Shown here piece after piece: positions 1-5,539 of a stretch of DNA of 7,193 bases. The notes beneath the pieces are model-generated. The model was not told the origin of the DNA and ran no database searches. It saw only the letters and a program-made list of their open reading frames with translations. Position 1 is the first letter of the stretch, and the number at the start of each line of letters is the position of its first letter. Source of the DNA: Clostridiales bacterium (GTDB lineage: Bacteria > Bacillota > Clostridia > Oscillospirales > Oscillospiraceae); contig JAAYFX010000018.1 in assembly GCA_012728025.1 (NCBI GenBank), positions 1 to 7,193 of the forward strand, given 5' to 3'. A program made the translations under genes and the position numbers.

Positions 1-1545
1 GTGGTTTGCCTTGCTCTGCTAAGTGCTATCAGTGCGGGTTTTATGTTCATGTTTCTAAATCAAAATCAAAGCAACGGTAAAATTGTCAACTATTGCGGCG
101 TTGTTCGTGGGGCAACCCAGCGGATTGTGAAGCTGCATTTGCTTGACCAGCCTGTTGACGAGCAAATTAAAACGGCAGAAAAGGCCATGGACGGCATCAT
201 TGCGGGAGACAAAAGTTTAGGTCTTCCTGTGCCTCGGGATGCAAAACTGGTTGCCCAGATGCAGGAAATTCGCAGTTATTGGAAGGATAATATTCTTCCG
301 CTTTTGCAATCAGACCCAGAAGGCAAACTTCTTGAAAACAGTGAAGAGCTTTTCCAAAAAAGTAACGTTGCTGTCTCCCAAGCCGAGGACTTTTCCTCTC
401 AGGGTATTGTTCAGCTTAAGGTTGTTAGCATTGTTTCTCTGGGTATAACCTTGGTTTCAATGGTCTTTGTGCTTATTGTTATTCGTAAAAACATCTTGGT
501 GCCTGTTAAAGCTTTGGAGGAAGGCATGGAAAGCCTTGCCCAAGGAGATTTGCAAAATGAGATAAGCTACACCTCCGATAACGAATTGGGCAAGCTTGCA
601 GATAGTATGCGCACATCCATACATACCCTTTCCGATTATATTTCCCGCATCGGGCAGTCCATGGAACAGATGGAGGGCGGAAATTTCGACCTGCCTTCCC
701 AGCAGTATATAGGAGATTTTATCAGCATAGGCAATTCTATTGAACAGTTTTCCTCTCAAATGTCCGAAACCTTAAGCCAACTCCATCAGTCCTCAAATCA
801 GGTTTCAACCGGTGCCGAACACGTTGCCTCCAGCGCTCAGTTTTTGGCTTCCGGTGCTGCTGAGCAGACAATTGCCATCGACAGTCTGTCTCAAGCTGTG
901 GATACAATCGTTTCCAAAATAGAATATACCTCTGAAAACGCCAGCATTTTTAACAGCAAGGCACAAGCCATGGGCTTAAGCCTTGACGAGAGTGAGCGCC
1001 AGATGCTCCTGCTTCTTCAGGCTATGGACGACATTCAGAAAAACTCAGAGGAAATTATCAAAATTAACAAAACAATTGAAGATATTGCTTTCCAGACCAA
1101 TATTCTAGCTCTTAACGCCTCTGTTGAGGCGGCAAGAGCAGGCGCCGCCGGAAAGGGTTTTTCCGTCGTGGCGGAGGAGGTTCGGGTTTTGGCGGCAAAA
1201 AGTGCCGAGGCTGCGAAAAGCACCTCAGAGCTTATTGACATTTCAGTAAGGTCGGTGGACTCCGGAAAGGGCATCTCCGATTCCATGGCACAAATAATGG
1301 GCACAGTTTTATCAGACGCTCGGGAAATTGCCTTGGGTATTGGAGAAATTCAGTCTGCCTCTCAGGAGCAGAGCCTTTCTGTTTCAAACATTACCGACAG
1401 CGTAGGGAAAATTACAACGGTGGTACAGTCTAACTCCGCTGCCGCCCAGCAAAGTGCCGCCGCCAGCGAGCAGCTCTCCGCTCAGGCGAAAATGCTCAGC
1501 AGCCTTGCAAATCAGTTTACCCTGAAAGACGGAACAAGGGGTTGA
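1..1545 (+). CDS. Methyl-accepting chemotaxis protein, N-terminus cut by window edge
   Basis: Inner-membrane chemoreceptor that relays a ligand signal to the CheA/CheW kinase complex. The frame is open from base 1. Translation begins inside the first membrane helix (residues 2-20 here), so the true start lies upstream and the GTG at base 1 is probably internal. The extracytoplasmic part (about 21-138) is helical. Its motif around residues 30-45 (NYCGVVRGATQRIVK) resembles the PilJ/four-helix-bundle type of sensor. Helix TM2 is about 141-161, followed by a HAMP domain (about 162-215). A second HAMP-like segment (about 216-258) contains EGGNFD and YIGDF. The signalling domain (about 260-505) has the conserved hairpin tip at 360-397 (IAFQTNILALNASVEAARAG, then GFSVVAEEVRVLA). 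There is no C-terminal NWETF-type CheR/CheB tether. The ligand cannot be told from sequence. The gene stands alone and ends in TGA, 49 nt before a terminator hairpin. Confidence 0.95.
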   Translation: MVCLALLSAISAGFMFMFLNQNQSNGKIVNYCGVVRGATQRIVKLHLLDQPVDEQIKTAEKAMDGIIAGDKSLGLPVPRDAKLVAQMQEIRSYWKDNILPLLQSDPEGKLLENSEELFQKSNVAVSQAEDFSSQGIVQLKVVSIVSLGITLVSMVFVLIVIRKNILVPVKALEEGMESLAQGDLQNEISYTSDNELGKLADSMRTSIHTLSDYISRIGQSMEQMEGGNFDLPSQQYIGDFISIGNSIEQFSSQMSETLSQLHQSSNQVSTGAEHVASSAQFLASGAAEQTIAIDSLSQAVDTIVSKIEYTSENASIFNSKAQAMGLSLDESERQMLLLLQAMDDIQKNSEEIIKINKTIEDIAFQTNILALNASVEAARAGAAGKGFSVVAEEVRVLAAKSAEAAKSTSELIDISVRSVDSGKGISDSMAQIMGTVLSDAREIALGIGEIQSASQEQSLSVSNITDSVGKITTVVQSNSAAAQQSAAASEQLSAQAKMLSSLANQFTLKDGTRG

Positions 1546-1594
1546 TGCCTGACGGTTTTCTATAATAGAAACATACAGAAATCAAATAAAAACA

Positions 1595-1636
1595 CCCTCC
1601 GGTTTTTGCCTAAGCTTTAAACCGGAGGGCATTTTT
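1595..1636. terminator. Bidirectional rho-independent terminator between convergent genes
   Basis: A perfect 11-bp inverted repeat (CCCTCCGGTTT at 1595-1605, AAACCGGAGGG at 1619-1629) encloses a 13-nt loop. On the plus strand it is followed by CATTTTTATA. On the minus strand it is followed by TGTTTTTATTTG. It lies 49 nt after the chemoreceptor stop and 29 nt after the MFS transporter stop, so it can serve both converging transcripts. Confidence 0.9.
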
Positions 1637-1658
1637 ATAGATTAATAAGGCATTAAAC

Positions 1659-2840
1659 TTACATCTTTTTTTGGAAAAGCACCAACACAAAGGATATAAG
1701 GCAACAGCCGGCGGCAAGGAGAAATGAGGCTGTGTAGCTTCCACTTTTAACAAGACTGTTAGAGATGAGAGGAAACACCAAAGCGGAGATTCCAAAACCC
1801 ACCATAACACAACCATAGTTTAGTCCGATATTTTTTGTGCCGAAGTTATCGGCGGTTATAGCGGGGTAGACACTTGCCGAGCCGCCAAAAGCAAAGGCTA
1901 TGGCCGCTATGCAAACAATAAACATGGTACCCTGAGCATAAATCATGGCAAGGATTGCAATGAGGGTAATAAAAATTATGCCAAAAACTGCTTTTCTCCT
2001 GCCTAAAAGGTCAGAAACCCATGAGGTTAATATCCTGCCCGAGGCGCTTGCGATGCCAGTTATCATAACTCCTAAAACGGCCATCTCCTGAGACAACCCC
2101 CGTTCCTCTCCCAAGGTCATGAAAATGGGGTTAAGGATAAAATAGGCGGGAAGGATGAAAAGCATGGAAAGAGCGATAAGGTAAAATGCCGGAGTCTTAA
2201 GCATTTCTGCTGTTGTGTACTGCTTTTGCGCCACAGCGGCATTTGAAGCGGCAACTCCGCTTGGATTAAAGCCCTCCGGCGGATTTTCCAAATACAGGGA
2301 ACAGGCGGCGCAGATAATAAGAAAGGCTATGCCAAAGCTTATGAAAGTAAAGGGGACGCCATTTTCCGCCAAAAGCTTTGTGGTGAGGGGGGCGAAGATA
2401 ACAAGAGAAAAGCCAAAGGCCCCTACCATAAAGCCCGTAGCAAAGCCCCGCCTGTCCGGAAACCATTTCTGGATAACGGAAACAGTGGCAGTATACAAAA
2501 CTCCCACGCCAAAGCCCCCTATTATGCCATAGCTTAAGTAAACAAGACGGGGAGCCTGCGTTGTGACAAAGGCTGTCAAAATCATTCCAAGGCCTGTCAA
2601 AACACTTCCGCCTAGGGTGACAAATTTTGGACCGGCCTTATCCTGCGCTCTTCCGCCGATTATAATTCCCAAAACAAAGGCGGCAAGCATGATGGAGGAG
2701 GTAAGGGAAGCCTCAGAAGGACTCCATTCCAGATGATTTGCCACCGGCCCTTTAAAAACACTCCACATATAAATTATACCGGCACAAAGCTGGATTAGCA
2801 TACCAGCCGCCAGCACACCATAACGATTTTTTGTTTTCAT
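1659..2840 (-). CDS. MFS transporter, oxalate/formate antiporter (OFA)-like family
   Basis: A 393-aa integral membrane protein with about 12 predicted helices (roughly 7-29, 45-63, 73-93, 98-118, 133-155, 163-183, 215-238, 250-271, 283-301, 305-325, 341-361, 368-389). A hydrophilic central loop (about 186-214) separates the two six-helix halves. The MFS loop 2-3 signature is GGRAQDKAGPK (62-72), with a degenerate copy at 268-282 (SGR...SDLLGRR). The KWFPDRRGFATG stretch (125-136) is typical of the OFA family, whose members move small organic anions such as oxalate, formate, lactate or pyruvate. The substrate here is not determinable. The length is usual for the family. The ATG start has GAGGT at 2851-2855, 10 nt upstream. 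The gene is monocistronic and converges on the chemoreceptor gene, sharing its terminator. Confidence 0.9.
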   Translation of the reverse strand: MKTKNRYGVLAAGMLIQLCAGIIYMWSVFKGPVANHLEWSPSEASLTSSIMLAAFVLGIIIGGRAQDKAGPKFVTLGGSVLTGLGMILTAFVTTQAPRLVYLSYGIIGGFGVGVLYTATVSVIQKWFPDRRGFATGFMVGAFGFSLVIFAPLTTKLLAENGVPFTFISFGIAFLIICAACSLYLENPPEGFNPSGVAASNAAVAQKQYTTAEMLKTPAFYLIALSMLFILPAYFILNPIFMTLGEERGLSQEMAVLGVMITGIASASGRILTSWVSDLLGRRKAVFGIIFITLIAILAMIYAQGTMFIVCIAAIAFAFGGSASVYPAITADNFGTKNIGLNYGCVMVGFGISALVFPLISNSLVKSGSYTASFLLAAGCCLISFVLVLFQKKM

Positions 2841-2901
2841 CGCTTATATTACCTCACTTCTGCAATATTGCTGAAAATTTTAGTTAGAAAGAAACTTATA
2901 A

Positions 2902-2947
2902 AAATATCTGCCGCCGCCGAATTCTTCCGAGTTCGGGAGGGATATTT
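2902..2947 (-). promoter_or_regulatory. Possible structured 5' leader element of the MFS gene
   Basis: Read on the minus strand, AAATATC (2947-2941) pairs perfectly with GATATTT (2908-2902). Inside this, CCGAA (2936-2932) can pair with TTCGG (2921-2917) around a 10-nt loop. The 3' arm runs into TTTTTATAAG. The element lies 61 nt before the MFS start codon. A second hairpin, GCAGCC/GGCTGC with a 7-nt loop, sits further 5' at 2967-2985. An attenuator, a structured leader or chance are all possible. It matches no riboswitch class I recognise. Confidence 0.35.
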
Positions 2948-2994
2948 CTAAATCTTCCACACAAGGGCAGCCTTCGGATGGCTGCTTGGGCAGT

Positions 2995-3023
2995 ATTATA
3001 CATTAAAGTGATAAATAATGGAA
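2995..3023 (-). promoter_or_regulatory. Candidate promoter for the MFS gene
   Basis: The minus strand carries a perfect TATAAT -10 hexamer at 3000-2995. The hexamer 17 nt upstream (TTCCAT, 3023-3018) matches the -35 consensus poorly, so an activator or another start site may be involved. Initiation here would give a leader of about 147 nt containing the hairpins at 2967-2985 and 2902-2947. Confidence 0.35.
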
Positions 3024-3039
3024 GTGCTAATTTACACTT
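3022..3039. promoter_or_regulatory. Possible operator palindrome upstream of the MFS gene
   Basis: An 18-bp imperfect palindrome, AAGTGCTAATTTACACTT, matches at 7 of 9 position pairs. It touches the -35 position of the candidate promoter. A further AAAGTG half-site lies at 3005-3010. The position suits a dimeric regulator, but no regulator can be assigned and an A/T-rich region can give such symmetry by chance. Confidence 0.25.
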
Positions 3040-3175
3040 TGGCATATCCTTTAAAAAAATGGCCATGACCAAAGCTTTATTAGCCTTTTTAGCCGACAAG
3101 ATGCTTTTTAAAACGATTTTCATGAGCTTTGGTGATTTTGCGCTTTGCTTTACCGGCTTGCTTTAACCTTTAAAA

Positions 3176-3205
3176 ATGTTCGGTGGCCTAATGTTCGGTG
3201 GCCTT
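3176..3205. repeat. 15-bp tandem direct repeat
   Basis: ATGTTCGGTGGCCTA (3176-3190) is followed immediately by ATGTTCGGTGGCCTT (3191-3205), with 14 of 15 bases identical. It lies between the coat operon terminator and the MFS upstream region. It is most simply a short slippage duplication. Confidence 0.85.
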
Positions 3206-3219
3206 AAGATAAAACAAAA

Positions 3220-3256
3220 TATAAAAAAGCTCCTATCCCTGAGGGAGAGGAGCTTT
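3220..3256 (-). terminator. Rho-independent terminator of the coat protein operon
   Basis: On the minus strand a 9-bp stem (AAAGCTCCT/AGGAGCTTT, plus-strand arms 3226-3234 and 3248-3256) is topped, after one mismatch, by a 4-bp stem (TCCC/GGGA) with a 3-nt loop. It is followed by TTTATATTTTG. It begins 47 nt after the stop codon of the 81-aa coat gene. The plus-strand side has only a weak T run, so it acts mainly on the minus strand. Confidence 0.85.
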
Positions 3257-3302
3257 ATTGTGCTTTGGGTATATGAAAGGTCTATTTTAATGCTAAGCTC
3301 TT

Positions 3303-3548
3303 TTACTGAACCTGAGATTTTACCTGCTGAATTTCCGAGGCACTTGCCTGAGCGGCGGGCATATAATAGCCCTTGGACCTAGCCAGACTAAAAAGCTCAT
3401 ACTGTGAAGTTTCGCAGTTATTGCGAATTTGCTGAATGGTTGAACGCAGGTTTTGATTTTCACATTCGGAAATGGTATTGGTATAAAAGGTCAATTCACT
3501 TTTGGCAGCTGATAGGGCATCATTGACCATTTCTTTTTCCTGAAGCAT
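3303..3548 (-). CDS. CotF-like spore coat protein (81 aa)
   Basis: A short, soluble, helical protein resembling the Coat F domain found in spore coat proteins of Bacilli and Clostridia. The family-like core is residues 6-61: MVNDALSAAKSEL, then LRSTIQQIRNNCETSQYELFSLARSKGYY. It is followed by a short Ala/Pro/Gln tail (MPAAQAS...QQVKSQVQ). Two cysteines (C29, C45) could matter for cross-linking, which is inference. The ATG has an excellent ribosome binding site, AGGAGGT at 3556-3562. That site touches the stop codon of the upstream 61-aa gene, 13 nt before this start, so the two are very probably co-transcribed and translationally coupled. A terminator follows. Its likely role is in the coat of the developing spore, with mother-cell expression expected from the family, although no sporulation promoter was recognised. 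Confidence 0.85.
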   Translation of the reverse strand: MLQEKEMVNDALSAAKSELTFYTNTISECENQNLRSTIQQIRNNCETSQYELFSLARSKGYYMPAAQASASEIQQVKSQVQ

Positions 3549-3561
3549 CTGCTTTACCTCC

Positions 3562-3747
3562 TTAACCTAAAAATGATAGTAACTTTTGCTTTGTGTTCAT
3601 TGCACCCTGTGCGGATTTTTCAAAAAAGGACTTAACTTCAGGGTCGTTGGACTGCTGTGCATATACCTGCATCTTTTGATAAGCAGTTTCATGGGCACCG
3701 ATTAGATGGCGAAGATTTTGCAATTCCATTTGGTTTATCTGAGACAT
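3562..3747 (-). CDS. Small CotF-associated protein (61 aa), probable coat component
   Basis: A 61-aa protein beginning MSQINQMELQNLRHLIGAHE. It is rich in Gln and charged residues and predicted to form two helices (about 5-32 and 35-59). It resembles the small proteins often encoded just upstream of CotF-like genes in Clostridia, and looks like half of a Coat F/ferritin-like helical pair. The open frame extends upstream to 3858, but that part overlaps the terminator of the next operon and codes for unlikely sequence. The ATG at 3747 is preferred because AAAGGGGGA (3754-3762) precedes it at suitable spacing. The gene is first in a two-gene operon with the 81-aa coat protein. I see no clear promoter in 3748-3846. 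The biochemical role is unknown. Confidence 0.8.
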   Translation of the reverse strand: MSQINQMELQNLRHLIGAHETAYQKMQVYAQQSNDPEVKSFFEKSAQGAMNTKQKLLSFLG

Positions 3748-3839
3748 GGTAGAATCCCCCTTTCTTTGATTTCTATTAGTATCTTCATTAATCTGTAAAA
3801 AATACATATTAAAATTTACCGCTGTCTTTCTCATGGGGA

Positions 3840-3894
3840 AAAAAAGAAAACATCCCAAAATCCGCTGTAATTTTCAGCAGTTTTGGGATGTTTT
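3840..3894 (-). terminator. Strong rho-independent terminator after the MarR gene
   Basis: A perfect 14-bp inverted repeat (AAAACATCCCAAAA at 3847-3860, TTTTGGGATGTTTT at 3881-3894) has a further GCTG/CAGC pairing inside the loop. On the minus strand the stem is followed by CTTTTTTTCCCC. It starts 17 nt after the MarR stop codon. It closes the gene run coming from the ATP synthase operon. Confidence 0.92.
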
Positions 3895-3911
3895 GAAAAT
3901 TCTTTCATAAA

Positions 3912-4334
3912 TCAGTTGCCGCAAATTATAGCAGCCCTTTCGGCAACCTTGTGAATTAATTCGTTAAATGTCTCCATTTCTTCTTCCGTCAGGCCCGAGG
4001 TTACGTCTTTTGTCCAACCGGAAATAACCTCACGTGTTTTCGGAATCATTTCGACGGCTTTATCAGTGGGATACACCAAAAAAGAACGGGTATCATCCGG
4101 ATTTACCTTTTTTGTTATAAGGTCGTTGCCTTCCATACGGGCCAAGGCTTTTGCCACTGTGCTTTTGTCCATTTCAAGCTCATTGCAAAGTTCGGCTTGA
4201 GTCATCTCCCTGTTGTTATACAAGAGCTTTAAAAGCCTTGATTGGGCATTGGAAAGGCCGATTTTCATAAGCCTATCATTTAGTTCCTTATTCATTTTTC
4301 TATGAAGCAGGGATATTGTTTTTGGAAGGTCCAT
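3912..4334 (-). CDS. MarR-family transcriptional regulator
   Basis: A 140-aa cytoplasmic DNA-binding protein of the usual MarR length, expected to act as a dimer. The winged helix-turn-helix spans about 30-92: MTQAELCNELEMDKSTVAKAL (44-64, with the recognition helix about 56-68), then the wing with the family signature DDTRSFLVYPT (80-90). Flanking helices at about 3-25 and 95-137 would form the dimer interface. The ATG has AAGGAGG at 4344-4350, 9 nt upstream. That site overlaps the TGA stop of the membrane protein gene, so the two genes are almost certainly in one transcript and probably coupled in translation. The ligand and targets are unknown. Regulation of its own operon or of the adjacent membrane protein is plausible but inferred from context only. 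Confidence 0.93.
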   Translation of the reverse strand: MDLPKTISLLHRKMNKELNDRLMKIGLSNAQSRLLKLLYNNREMTQAELCNELEMDKSTVAKALARMEGNDLITKKVNPDDTRSFLVYPTDKAVEMIPKTREVISGWTKDVTSGLTEEEMETFNELIHKVAERAAIICGN

Positions 4335-4349
4335 CTTCTGCCGCCTCCT

Positions 4350-5063
4350 TCATGTTTCACCCTCAATGCTTACAAATAAAAAGTCCATGCCTTCAAACTC
4401 TTGCAGGAGGCTGACTATTTTACCAACAAATATAGCGGCGGCTATGGTGCCTACTCCCACCTGAACAAGGCTCTTGTTTAAAATCAGAGAACCAATGGCG
4501 GCGATTGCGGTTAAAAAAATATCCAATGTGATTTTAACATTACCATATTCTTTGCTATATTTCTTGCTTATAACATTTACGAAGGCATCTTGGGGAAGCA
4601 AAATAAAATCATTACTAACCGCTATGGATACACCTAGGGCAAGGATAACAATGCCCAAACAGCAGTAAAGACTTTGGCCCCAAAATCCGCCATCAGGAAA
4701 TACGGAAAGGAGACTTGCTGTAAAGTCTATAAAAAATCCATAAATAACAGCTATTAAAAGCTGAAAGCTTTCAAACGGCTTAAACTCCTTTTTTAGTATA
4801 ATAAGTTGAGATAAAAAGAATACACTGAGCAAAATTGCCGTTGCCGTGCCTGTTGATATTTTAAGGAAGGGGGAAAACACCGCAGGGCAAACTCCCAAGG
4901 GGGTTGCCCCCAGACCTGACTTTATGGATAAGCTGACACCGAGGGCGGAACAGAATATGCCCAGCAGCATCACACTGGTTTTTTGTAATATATCTTTTGT
5001 TTTGATTTTTGGTTTTTTGTTTTCCATGCTAGTTTTATGCGATTTATTGTACCTCTCATTCAT
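4350..5063 (-). CDS. YczE/YitT-like integral membrane protein
   Basis: A 237-aa membrane protein with about six helices (roughly 29-49, 72-91, 99-119, 130-150, 178-196, 203-221) after a basic, Lys-rich N-terminal tail. An internal repeat is visible: ALGVSLSIKSGLGATPLG (40-57) and ALGVSIAVSNDFILLPQD (142-159). This two-fold arrangement is seen in the YczE/YyaS/YitT-type families, whose function is poorly defined; transport is often suggested. The glycine-rich last helix (VGVGTIAAAIFVGKIV) also fits. The start is uncertain: neither the ATG at 5063 nor the in-frame ATG at 5027 has a good ribosome binding site, and GAGAGGT at 5048-5054 lies too far from the second. The 5063 start leaves only 11 nt after the atpC stop, suggesting read-through from the ATP synthase operon. 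The gene is followed directly by a MarR regulator. Confidence 0.85.
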   Translation of the reverse strand: MNERYNKSHKTSMENKKPKIKTKDILQKTSVMLLGIFCSALGVSLSIKSGLGATPLGVCPAVFSPFLKISTGTATAILLSVFFLSQLIILKKEFKPFESFQLLIAVIYGFFIDFTASLLSVFPDGGFWGQSLYCCLGIVILALGVSIAVSNDFILLPQDAFVNVISKKYSKEYGNVKITLDIFLTAIAAIGSLILNKSLVQVGVGTIAAAIFVGKIVSLLQEFEGMDFLFVSIEGET

Positions 5064-5074
5064 CTCAATATTTT

Positions 5075-5539
5075 TTAAATTATATCTCCGGAATCTTTTT
5101 TCATAGGTGGCTTATTTCCGGAGCTTTTAGCAGCGCTGTAATTTCCTTTAACCCGAAGCCTGCTTACAGCCCTTGCCAGACGGGCCTGTGCGGCATGATA
5201 TTCCTGCATACTTTTGTTTTGCAAAATTGCTTCTCTTGCAGCATCCGCCGCCCTTTTTGCTCTGTTTGCGTCAATATCCTCGGGCTTTTCCACCGAATCC
5301 ACCAGCACCAAGACCTCATTGTTTTCAACCTTAACAAGGCCGTTTGAAACTGCGACCACTCGGGTTTCTTCCCCTGGCGGGCGGAAAAACAAGGCCCCCG
5401 GAACAACTGTTATAATGATGTTGCTGTGATTTGCCATTATGCCGTATTTGCCTTGCAAGGAGGGAACAATCAAAGACTCGCAGGCTCCTGTGTAAAAGGG
5501 GTCGTCGGCAGCTAAAATGTTCATATGGAAGGTTTTCAT
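5075..5539 (-). CDS. atpC: ATP synthase F1 subunit epsilon
   Basis: A 154-aa subunit of the central stalk of F1Fo ATP synthase, which inhibits or regulates ATP hydrolysis. The N-terminal beta-sandwich (1-85) contains the conserved GKYGIMANHSN...VVPG (30-48) and VSNGLVKVENNEVLVLVD (64-81). The usual GG of this second motif is NG here. The C-terminal helical hairpin (about 87-131) begins with IDANRA (89-94). This matches the I/L-D-x-x-R-A motif linked to ATP binding in the Bacillus PS3 epsilon subunit. The last 23 residues or so (from KGNYSAAKSS to the end) are a hydrophilic, Lys-rich tail beyond the usual family length of about 130-140. The ATG overlaps the atpD stop (ATGA), and there is no strong ribosome binding site of its own, so translational coupling to atpD is likely. 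Confidence 0.95.
   Translation of the reverse strand: MKTFHMNILAADDPFYTGACESLIVPSLQGKYGIMANHSNIIITVVPGALFFRPPGEETRVVAVSNGLVKVENNEVLVLVDSVEKPEDIDANRAKRAADAAREAILQNKSMQEYHAAQARLARAVSRLRVKGNYSAAKSSGNKPPMKKDSGDII

Larger units (their letters stand above)
2841..3302. other. Gene-free intergenic stretch, about 460 bases
   Basis: No convincing gene lies here. The open frames of 62-75 codons on either strand lack ribosome binding sites and recognisable protein features. The region does hold the apparent upstream and leader region of the MFS gene: a TATAAT box, a palindrome, and two inverted repeats in the would-be leader. It also holds a further 9-bp inverted repeat (3068-3076 with 3125-3133), a 15-bp tandem duplication, and the terminator of the coat protein operon. 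A small non-coding RNA cannot be excluded, but no known RNA family was recognised. Confidence 0.6.

Noticed and set aside
1561..1566. TATAAT just after the chemoreceptor stop, as a promoter
   Set aside because: The only -35-like hexamer (TTGATG at 1542) is 13 nt away, too close, and transcription would run straight into the terminator at 1595-1629.
2896..3123. 75-codon open frame on the minus strand ahead of the MFS gene
   Set aside because: No ribosome binding site before the ATG, no recognisable protein features, and it overlaps the likely promoter and leader structures of the MFS gene.
2978..3166. 62-codon hydrophobic open frame on the plus strand
   Set aside because: No ribosome binding site and no family resemblance; hydrophobicity is expected from the T-rich strand.
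3748..3858. Longer N-terminus for the 61-aa coat-associated protein
   Set aside because: It would start inside the terminator hairpin of the neighbouring operon and has no ribosome binding site, whereas the ATG at 3747 has one.
4350..5539. Whole right half as a novel defence or signalling island
   Set aside because: All genes belong to common families, coding style is uniform, and there are no integrase, repeat or tRNA boundaries.
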